A stretch of DNA of 40,121 nucleotides from a virus, in IMG/VR virus record IMGVR_UViG_3300009553_000010, positions 1 to 40,121 of that record; one strand, 5' to 3'. The notes beneath the pieces are model-generated. The model made no database searches, was not told where the DNA came from, and saw only the letters and a program-made list of their open reading frames with translations. The translations under genes and the position numbers were made by a program. Of this stretch, positions 29,200 through 36,057 are shown one piece after another. Position 1 is the stretch's first letter; the number at the start of each line of letters is the position of its first letter.

Positions 29200-29628
29200 C
29201 TACTGAACACAGATTATGCTATAACATTTCTCCCGGCCATTTTTGAGCATAAAATCAATGATCGCGGTGAGCCGGGTAACCATTGCCTCGGCCCCGATCA
29301 ACTGCCCGGTTTTAACGGCAAGCTCGCTCTCGGTTTTGCCGAGCCGCTCTTTTAGATCGGCCTCATTCTTTCGGGCCGCCTCGCGGATCTCGGCCGTGTT
29401 CTTATCTTTCTCGATGAGAGCGGCCTCGAGGGCCGCGATCTTTTCTTTCAAGAGGGGGAGCTCTCGGGCATTGGCCCCGCAAAGATTGGCGGCCGCTTGC
29501 GAGATACATATTTTGGGCTCATCCGGGACAACTTGACCAAAAGACAAGACCGCCGCGGCGATGAGGATGATCACCAAAAGCATGATCGCCTCAAAGATCA
29601 ACTGCAATTTTCGGGTATTAGTAAACAT
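29200..29628 (-). CDS. Spanin-like membrane/coiled-coil protein (142 aa)
   Basis: MFTNTRKLQL start overlapping the upstream gene by 31 bases. One N-terminal membrane segment (residues 13-32), then a periplasmic coiled coil L-K-E-K-I-A-A-L-E-A-A-L-I-E, and a short Cys-containing C-terminus (C-Y-S-I-I-C). The layout matches an inner-membrane spanin (Rz-like). The neighbour at 29598-30026 has the same layout. Confidence 0.65.
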   Translation of the reverse strand: MFTNTRKLQLIFEAIMLLVIILIAAAVLSFGQVVPDEPKICISQAAANLCGANARELPLLKEKIAALEAALIEKDKNTAEIREAARKNEADLKERLGKTESELAVKTGQLIGAEAMVTRLTAIIDFMLKNGREKCYSIICVQ

Positions 29629-30026
29629 TCTAATTCCGGGCCGGTGATATCCCGGCCTTGTGTTTTTGCCTCGGCGATCTTTTGATCAACCGCTTTAATT
29701 TTCTCATCAATAAGCCGGTTTCGCTCGATAACATTGGTTTCGGCGATCGCGGTGCGATTGTCTACGGTGCTCACCACATCGGCATTATCCTCGATGATCT
29801 TTTGTAGCTCTTTCTTTCGATCGGCCTCATTCGCCTTATTGATCTTTTCGATCTGCTCGAGATCGATCTTTGCCTCTTTCTTAAAACAAGAGCGCAAGCT
29901 TAGAACCAAAAAGAGCAAGACAAGGGCGGCGATCGCGATAAGCCCGATGATCACGATCTTTTGGGCCTTTATTATATCGACCCCAAAAAAACGGTTCAGA
30001 ATGTTTTTAGCGATCCAAAGAATCAT
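29598..30026 (-). CDS. Spanin-like membrane/coiled-coil protein (142 aa)
   Basis: MILWIAKNIL start, overlapping the upstream lipoprotein's end by four bases. A membrane segment near residues 24-45 (V-I-I-G-L-I-A-I-A-A-L-V-L-L-F), a Cys at the membrane edge, a long charged coiled coil, and a C-terminal Cys. With the upstream lipoprotein it may form an i-spanin/o-spanin pair, though the o-spanin would be unusually large. Confidence 0.62.
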   Translation of the reverse strand: MILWIAKNILNRFFGVDIIKAQKIVIIGLIAIAALVLLFLVLSLRSCFKKEAKIDLEQIEKINKANEADRKKELQKIIEDNADVVSTVDNRTAIAETNVIERNRLIDEKIKAVDQKIAEAKTQGRDITGPELECLLIPENCS

Positions 30027-30754
30027 TGCCCCGCCCTCACATAGACCGGGCCCTCAGTACCGACCGGGGCGCAAGCTATCGGTTTCGATGCAACAAGGCC
30101 GCGGGCCTCTTCACCGGGCGGCATTGACCAATGAGGATGTATATCTCCCTCGATCGCCTTAGCGAGAAAGACCCCAATTGCGTTTGTGTATTCGATGGCA
30201 TGCTCGCCCTCGTTTCGGGCCGAATTCTGCAAATAGGGCCAATAATTCTCATTATCGAAACTTTCGGGTTGGGGTAACACGATATAAAGCGGGGCCCGCT
30301 GAGTGCCGTCGCTCCAAGTGTTTATAACGGTGCCCGCGGTTTGAATGCCGCTTGTGATAAGTGCCGGCGTTCCGTCTTGATTAGTCGCCTGCTTTTTTAT
30401 CATCCAAACATTGTAATGGCCGGTTGTCCCGTATTGGCCCCAAGTCGGATTATGGTATTGGGCCGAGCGAATGGTTTGAGTGAATCCCGCGATCACCCGC
30501 TCGGCGATCTTGCGCCGGGCTTCGGGATCGGTGATGCCTGTCTCGAGAAATACATAGCCCCCATCGGATCGATCGATCTGACAATCCGGGCCGCAACCCA
30601 TTTTCGGCAAGCAGATATTTTGGGCGGTTGTGCCGGCATGAGTCGGCGGGCATTGCGTCCCGCCCGATCCGGTGCTCGAGGGGGTTTTCTCGCCCCCGCA
30701 TGCGAGCAATAAAACAATGACGATAAAAACACTGGCCGTGATCAAGATTTTCAT
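30023..30754 (-). CDS. Lipoprotein of the lysis module (243 aa)
   Basis: MKILITASVF start overlapping the endolysin stop by four bases. The signal sequence ends in a good lipobox L-L-A-C (Cys19) followed by Gly-Gly, so it should be lipid-anchored in the outer membrane. Mature part: Ser/Thr/Gly-rich linker, Cys-rich segment (C-L-P-K-M-G-C-G-P-D-C), then a globular domain with N-E-G-E-H-A-I-E-Y-T-N-A. That His/Glu pattern resembles a metal site, but no family is recognised. Candidate o-spanin or cell-surface protein. Confidence 0.75.
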   Translation of the reverse strand: MKILITASVFIVIVLLLACGGEKTPSSTGSGGTQCPPTHAGTTAQNICLPKMGCGPDCQIDRSDGGYVFLETGITDPEARRKIAERVIAGFTQTIRSAQYHNPTWGQYGTTGHYNVWMIKKQATNQDGTPALITSGIQTAGTVINTWSDGTQRAPLYIVLPQPESFDNENYWPYLQNSARNEGEHAIEYTNAIGVFLAKAIEGDIHPHWSMPPGEEARGLVASKPIACAPVGTEGPVYVRAGQ

Positions 30755-32076
30755 TCTATTACCTCGTTTGTAGTTTTTACCTCGCTGCCGGTTTTCTTGA
30801 ATTCAACCGTATTATGATCTTGCGAACCGGCGAGATCGGCCTTTTTTAGATTGAGCTTGTTTGCCCGCTCGGCCGATCGATCATATATCCAAGCCCCGGC
30901 GGCAAAGACCAAAAGGGCAAAAACAAGCCCGGCAAGTATAAGGCCCAAGACCAAACCGAAACTTGCAAGATCCGACCGATCGGCCCCCTCAACCACTTTT
31001 TCGGCCCCTCTTTTTACTACTAAATTGGCAACCTCATTGCCGCCGCATGTGGCGGTGATCGATGCCACGACCCCGCCCACTAAAGTAAAGATCCAAGTGA
31101 TCACCCGGGCGAAAGTGCTCGGCCGCTCTTTGTCGAGCAATTGCGGGCTTAACTGATTATTGCTCGGGGTTGCTCCCGGAGCCGCCCCGCTCGCGAGATC
31201 GGCGGTTTTTCCGGCCTGCATGGCCTCGAGATCCTCGGCGGTTGTATCATGGGCATGAGCATCGGCGGCGGTTGACTGTGAGCCGGAAATAGCGGCGCTA
31301 GCATGATCATCGAATGTTGCTGAATTGGGGAGAGCCCCCGGGTTTTGCGGGGCCGCCGCCGAACTGTTTACCGGGTGAGCCGAGCCGCCCGGAAATAAGA
31401 TTGCATCGGTAAGCTTAAAACCATGCACATCGAGGGGCAAAGTAAGATTCCAATTGAGCCGCTTGATCTGATCAAGAAAAAATTGGGTGCGATACGCGGT
31501 TTTCTTGAGTCGAGCGGTGCCGGTAAGCCATGCATGCCGCTTTTTTACATAAGCGGTGATCCATTCCCGCTCATACTCTTCGGGCTTGATCGAGGCCGGG
31601 AGCTCGAGCTCGACACGATCCCGGATCTTGCCATAAGAGCCGTGATTCATTGAGTCATAAATCACGGCAAGCGAAAGGGCACAAACGAAATTCGAACCCT
31701 CGCAAGCGTCGAGGGCCGGCTCGAGATAATTCTCAAACGCGATCTCTCTTTGCGCGAGCTGCATCAAGGGATCATCGCCGAGCTCGGCAAGGGCTTTTTT
31801 AAGGGCCTTATGATTGCCTAGCCTAGTGATGTTTATTTCAACCTCGAAATCGGGCATCGCAAAATCCACAATGCGAGGCAAATCACCGCCAAGCTTTTCA
31901 AACCGCTTGAGCACCGCATAAAGCGAGCCCGATTTGTGGGTAAATTGTGAAGTGCCATAAGAGATCCCGGCGCCATCATCCAAGACGGCAACCGCCGAAT
32001 AATCCCCAAAGGGCTTACTTGTTTCGAAGATCTTAACGATCGCGAGGGCAATGGTTTTTGCTCTTTCGCTAAACAT
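30751..32076 (-). CDS. Endolysin with two C-terminal membrane segments (441 aa)
   Basis: Residues 1-215 form a lysozyme-superfamily domain, most like GH46 chitosanase/muramidase types: Glu18 in I-F-E-T-S, then D-D-G-A-G-I-S-Y-G-T-S-Q-F-T (33-46) and an S-G-S-L pattern. A Ser/Ala/Pro-rich linker follows (230-320). Residues about 325-344 and 373-397 are hydrophobic membrane segments separated by a short charged loop, and a polar tail ends the protein. Endolysins are normally free or carry an N-terminal anchor; two C-terminal segments suggest a holin-like or membrane-tethered form. The operator at 32086-32104 lies just upstream. Confidence 0.82.
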   Translation of the reverse strand: MFSERAKTIALAIVKIFETSKPFGDYSAVAVLDDGAGISYGTSQFTHKSGSLYAVLKRFEKLGGDLPRIVDFAMPDFEVEINITRLGNHKALKKALAELGDDPLMQLAQREIAFENYLEPALDACEGSNFVCALSLAVIYDSMNHGSYGKIRDRVELELPASIKPEEYEREWITAYVKKRHAWLTGTARLKKTAYRTQFFLDQIKRLNWNLTLPLDVHGFKLTDAILFPGGSAHPVNSSAAAPQNPGALPNSATFDDHASAAISGSQSTAADAHAHDTTAEDLEAMQAGKTADLASGAAPGATPSNNQLSPQLLDKERPSTFARVITWIFTLVGGVVASITATCGGNEVANLVVKRGAEKVVEGADRSDLASFGLVLGLILAGLVFALLVFAAGAWIYDRSAERANKLNLKKADLAGSQDHNTVEFKKTGSEVKTTNEVIE

Positions 32077-32085
32077 GGGAGAAAT

Positions 32086-32104
32086 GCTAACCCAAAATGT
32101 TAGC
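32086..32104 (-). promoter_or_regulatory. Operator in front of the endolysin gene
   Basis: GCTAACCCAAAATGTTAGC, TAACC-N5-TGTTA with 6-bp outer arms. The minus-strand TAGCAT it ends in is a possible -10 only 7 bases from the endolysin ATG, so a transcript would be leaderless; no clear -35 is present. It sits in the 38-bp gap between tail hub and endolysin. Confidence 0.55.
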
Positions 32105-32114
32105 CCGTTATTTC

Positions 32115-33812
32115 TCAGGGCTCGGTGATGATAGGGATCTCGAGCTCATTAACTGAATCGTCGTAATAGGTATTGGCAAACTTTCGAGCGGTAAACATCA
32201 CTTTAGGCAATCCCGCCCCTACCGGATCGAGCTCGATATCCTCGATCGATACCGGAAAATTGATCACCCCCGAGCTCGCATCGGTGATCGCCACAACATC
32301 AAACTCTTCGAGCAAAAGGGATTCGCGCGTAGAGTGCCATTTGTAAAAGAAATCGGCATCGCGTCTAACTGCCAACTCACCGGCCCCGATCCGGTAAGCT
32401 TGAAAATAATTGTCGATATCCTGCCCATTGATCGGGAAAGGCTCAACTTTTTTAATCTTGTCGATATGGGCATCATTCCGGATCCGCAGCTCGACCCGCC
32501 GCCAATCCTCGCCCGAGTCGCGATATTCGAGATCTACCCGGTTTACCGTTTTTTCCCGATTTCCAAGATCCCATTCGAAAGTGCCCTTGATCACATTTGC
32601 CCGGCCCACATTCGAACGAACCTCGCCCCGATCCGAGATTACGGCTTTTACCCGCATCACTTCGGTGCCGGTACGATTCAGATCCGGCGGCAACGGGGCC
32701 GAAAGCCTCGGAAGATCGCCGATATCATCGATCACAAAGCTTGCCCCATTATTCTCGCTCTGATAACGCAAAGCGTCTGAGTTTTTCTCGGGCACTACAT
32801 ACCAAACAACCGATGTACCCCCCGGCGGCGAGATCGCCGATATCGTGATCTTTTGGTTAGCCGTGAGCGTGATCGCTTTATAGGGGGAAAGCAGGGTTTG
32901 GCCATGCTCATTCCGGTAAGCGTAAGCAACCCGATATTCGCCCCCCGGCAAGGAGCCTGAGCCCGCGGTTAGCGTCGGGGCCGCCGCCGGGTTTGTCACC
33001 GGGGCAACATGAGCAAGCGAAAGCGGTGCGTTTACCGTAAGGGTACCGAACCGGGCAGTAAATGAAACCGTGTCTACCCCATTCCATTCGGTTTTGAACT
33101 TCCGGGCGAGATTCGGATGCCCGCGCAAGGCCCCGGCGAGAAAGCTCGAGATCGAGGCAACCGAATCGCCGGCCGAGGGAATAAATTGGATCGGCACCCC
33201 ATCGAGTGTAACGGTGTACGTTGTCGACGCGGTAAAACTGTTTACCTTTACGCTTGCGGTTGCCGGGGTATTGTTCCCATCGCATCCCGAGAAACCGGTT
33301 ACGGTAAAAGCGGTGCCGGTGTGCGATGTGGTAAGGGTTGTACTATTTTGAGCGCCTGGATAATTCGCATCGGTAACAACCCGGATCTCTGAATCGTTAG
33401 TGTGAGGATCGATGAGCAAGAAATATTTTTGATTCGAGATCCATGCCGAAACATCATCGAGATCGAGCACCGTATCGCCGATAGGAAAAGACGCGGTGCC
33501 GAGGCCCCAATCGACCGGCCTTTTATTGTGCAGCCGGATCTTACCGTTAGCCCCCTGCGTCATGTACATACGCGAGGCAGGAAACAAGACCTCATAGAGA
33601 AAATCGATCGCCGGCATCTGCTCGACAATCGCCACATTCGATGTATAGCGGGGCCTCAGATAGCCCGCAAGGCCCGGCAAGGCTCCCGGCGGGGGCTCGC
33701 CCCCGCCCCCACCGCCACCACCGCCCCCGCCGCCATCGCCATCGATCGGAATGGCCGCAAGGATCCGGCTCTGCAATGCAAGATTTTGAAAATAATTAGC
33801 CCGCATCGACAA
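32115..33812 (-). CDS. Tail hub / central fibre protein, C-terminal half (565 aa)
   Basis: MSMRANYFQN start (a second Met two codons on is equally possible), overlapping the previous stop by 17 bases. A run of 12 glycines at residues 27-38 follows the first ~25 residues, then P-P-P-G-A-L-P-G. The body is beta-rich with fibronectin-like or Ig-like segments (Y-R-V-A-Y-A-Y-R-N, L-S-P-Y-K-A-I-T-L) and ends in a K-V-M-F-T-A-R-K-F domain. Together with the upstream gene it forms the tail tip that lambda makes as the single J protein. Structural, probably baseplate hub. Confidence 0.72.
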   Translation of the reverse strand: MSMRANYFQNLALQSRILAAIPIDGDGGGGGGGGGGGGEPPPGALPGLAGYLRPRYTSNVAIVEQMPAIDFLYEVLFPASRMYMTQGANGKIRLHNKRPVDWGLGTASFPIGDTVLDLDDVSAWISNQKYFLLIDPHTNDSEIRVVTDANYPGAQNSTTLTTSHTGTAFTVTGFSGCDGNNTPATASVKVNSFTASTTYTVTLDGVPIQFIPSAGDSVASISSFLAGALRGHPNLARKFKTEWNGVDTVSFTARFGTLTVNAPLSLAHVAPVTNPAAAPTLTAGSGSLPGGEYRVAYAYRNEHGQTLLSPYKAITLTANQKITISAISPPGGTSVVWYVVPEKNSDALRYQSENNGASFVIDDIGDLPRLSAPLPPDLNRTGTEVMRVKAVISDRGEVRSNVGRANVIKGTFEWDLGNREKTVNRVDLEYRDSGEDWRRVELRIRNDAHIDKIKKVEPFPINGQDIDNYFQAYRIGAGELAVRRDADFFYKWHSTRESLLLEEFDVVAITDASSGVINFPVSIEDIELDPVGAGLPKVMFTARKFANTYYDDSVNELEIPIITEP

Positions 33813-35022
33813 AAATGAAATCGCTCAAGCTTGTGTTAAATATCTGCTCGGCATTAAAAGTATGAGTATCGAAAAAAGTAGGATCATCGACCCAGCCGGG
33901 ATCGAGCTTAAAATAATCGGGCGATGTGATCACAAATCGGGTATGCGCCGCCCCGTTGTTTGTCCAAGCAAAATCTGACCATACCCCGCCGCTCGTCGGC
34001 ACCGTCATTTTTCGGCCCACTATCACGGCGGCAATATCCGGGGCCGCGTCGGTAACGTCCATCGCCGAATTGGTGATAACTGCCCGGGTGTGGGCGGTTC
34101 GAGAATAATATGAAGGATAATCCGGAAAAGTCGGATCATCCGGCCCGTTTGCCGTTCCCACTAATCCCAAAAACTCGGCAATAAAAGTTAAGGGTAAAGT
34201 TGCATCGGTCGACCGTACATTTTGAAGATCCTCAATCGGGCCCTCGCAAAATGCGGTGCGGATCTTTAGATCGACCCCGATATCAACATAAGCGATATGC
34301 GAGCCCAAAACCTGAGCTCGCCCAAAGACCTCGGGCACATCTTTATTTGCATCGAGATCCGAGAAAGAGCTCCATTGCATTGTTTGCGTAACGGTTTTCT
34401 TGAACCCGAAAAGCCCGAGGATCCCGCCGGCCTTTTTTCTGACAGAGTATGCCGTGGTGCCGTATTGCGGAATATAGAGAAAGCCCTCGAACTCGGGATC
34501 GCTTGCCGGGCGGCCCGCCTGATCATCTTTCGAGAACTTGCGCCGGGGAATGTTTACGGCCGAGATCGAGCCGCCGAGAATAAACTTGGCCGATACGCTT
34601 AGCGTGTGTCGGTTGCCGCTCTTGGGCTTTTCGCATCGGCCGGTAAATTCGATCTTCGAATCCGTGAGGGCAATCGATCGGGATCTCGAGATCAACCGGA
34701 TCACTAAAATAAGCCCCTCAAAGCCTTTGGTCGGATCAAATTCGAATTGCGATATCTGATTATCGATATTCGAAAAATCGACGCTCGCCGAGTTTGTTTC
34801 TTTTCGGAGTGTTCTTTTTATCCGGCCAAACTTCTTGACCAATTTTTTGTAAGATCGCCCCCGGAAAGTGATCCCGCTCACCGCGGCAAAGCAATCGATC
34901 GCATCGGCCGGATCGAGCCCATCATCGCCGGGCACCGCATCGGATGCATAGATCTCGCACACCGTAGAGATATCGGTTGCGGTGCGCAGGATCGACTCGA
35001 GGGCTTCATTTTCTATCGCCAT
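33796..35022 (-). CDS. Tail hub protein, N-terminal half (408 aa)
   Basis: MAIENEALES start. The first ~160 residues match the layout of phage tail-tip proteins of the DUF2163/gpL kind: F-R-G-R-S-Y-K-K-L, S-A-S-V-D-F-S-N-I-D-N, F-E-G-L-I-L-V-I-R, then an R-C-E-K-P-K beta part. The remainder resembles the start of J-like hub proteins (I-P-Q-Y-G-T-T-A-Y, V-F-G-R-A-Q-V-L-G-S-H-I). It is followed by an overlapping second hub gene, so the hub is split. Confidence 0.7.
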   Translation of the reverse strand: MAIENEALESILRTATDISTVCEIYASDAVPGDDGLDPADAIDCFAAVSGITFRGRSYKKLVKKFGRIKRTLRKETNSASVDFSNIDNQISQFEFDPTKGFEGLILVIRLISRSRSIALTDSKIEFTGRCEKPKSGNRHTLSVSAKFILGGSISAVNIPRRKFSKDDQAGRPASDPEFEGFLYIPQYGTTAYSVRKKAGGILGLFGFKKTVTQTMQWSSFSDLDANKDVPEVFGRAQVLGSHIAYVDIGVDLKIRTAFCEGPIEDLQNVRSTDATLPLTFIAEFLGLVGTANGPDDPTFPDYPSYYSRTAHTRAVITNSAMDVTDAAPDIAAVIVGRKMTVPTSGGVWSDFAWTNNGAAHTRFVITSPDYFKLDPGWVDDPTFFDTHTFNAEQIFNTSLSDFIFVDAG

Positions 35023-35025
35023 GCC

Positions 35026-36048
35026 TTACGGGTACTTAACAAGCTTAAACTCGATATTATTCTCAAATGATTTATGGGCCTCATGGGCCCGGTTATAATC
35101 CTCGATCCGCACATCTGACCATTCGATCGATCGCCCATCGCGATGAGTCTCGAGAAAAGTAAACGGGTGAGCAATGCGGGCCTGATTCCAAAACTCATCA
35201 AAGATCACGGTTTGGGCCGCGGTACGCTTTCGGTATACATACTCCCATTTACGCGGCGGGGCATCGGCGGCCTCGTTGAACGTCCGACCCCGATCCTCGA
35301 ATTCAAAGAAATCGGTTGTATCTTTGTATTCGGGCGGGGCCGAATAGAACCTCGAGCGGCGAAACTGCATTAGATCATCGCTCGGAAACCGCAAAGGCAA
35401 GCCCACTTTCCACTGTGAAAACTTGATATTGAAATACAGCATTACCCGCTGCCTCTCGGTAAGGGTGAGCACCCGATCAAAGATCAATTGCTCGAAAAAA
35501 TACCCTTTCCAAATACGGCCGGCAAGGTTCTTTTGCTTACCGACTTGAATACCATCGAGCCCAAGCCCCGTAGCGTTTGAGACTTCCAAGAGGGCCGCGG
35601 CCCCGTTCATTGGGGCTTTTTGATTGCTCTCGGCCCATGCAGCATCGCTCTTGCGGTACTCATTGCCTAAAGCCAAATTGAAAAACGTATCGCCCGAGCT
35701 ATTCGAGGCCAAAACATCGCCCGATGTTTCACCGCTCAAAAGCCCGCGGTTTGTCGTAAAAGCGGCCTCATCATTGCTCGCAAGAATGAAAACATGCTTG
35801 ATCCCGGCGGTACCTGTCCAATTGAGCGGTACCGTGTTTACACCGTCGAAATACCAACCCGGCTGCCCGTATAAAACATTGGCCGTAAGAATGGGTTGAT
35901 TAGTGGCAGAGCTGTCAATTGTCCGACCGTTTCCGGAATAGTCGAATATCACGTTATGCCCCGAAACGGCCATTTCGTACATGTGCCAAGCGAAAAGGCC
36001 CGATGTAGGGATCAACCCCGTATTTTTCCACTCTTGCGCGGTTACCAT
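35026..36048 (-). CDS. Distal tail protein with inserted LamG/concanavalin-like lectin domain (340 aa)
   Basis: MVTAQEWKNT start. Residues 10-215 look like a concanavalin A-type (LamG) beta-sandwich: F-D-Y-S-G-N-G-R-T, L-Y-G-Q-P-G-W-Y-F-D-G-V-N, and a late E-Q-L-I-F-D-R-V-L-T-L-T-E-R-Q. The last ~110 residues resemble small distal/minor tail proteins (I-F-D-E-F-W-N-Q-A-R, H-P-F-T-F-L-E, I-E-F-K-L-V-K). A sugar-binding domain on the tail tip suggests host receptor or capsule binding. Comes directly after the tape measure. Confidence 0.72.
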   Translation of the reverse strand: MVTAQEWKNTGLIPTSGLFAWHMYEMAVSGHNVIFDYSGNGRTIDSSATNQPILTANVLYGQPGWYFDGVNTVPLNWTGTAGIKHVFILASNDEAAFTTNRGLLSGETSGDVLASNSSGDTFFNLALGNEYRKSDAAWAESNQKAPMNGAAALLEVSNATGLGLDGIQVGKQKNLAGRIWKGYFFEQLIFDRVLTLTERQRVMLYFNIKFSQWKVGLPLRFPSDDLMQFRRSRFYSAPPEYKDTTDFFEFEDRGRTFNEAADAPPRKWEYVYRKRTAAQTVIFDEFWNQARIAHPFTFLETHRDGRSIEWSDVRIEDYNRAHEAHKSFENNIEFKLVKYP

Positions 36049-36057
36049 AATTCAGAT

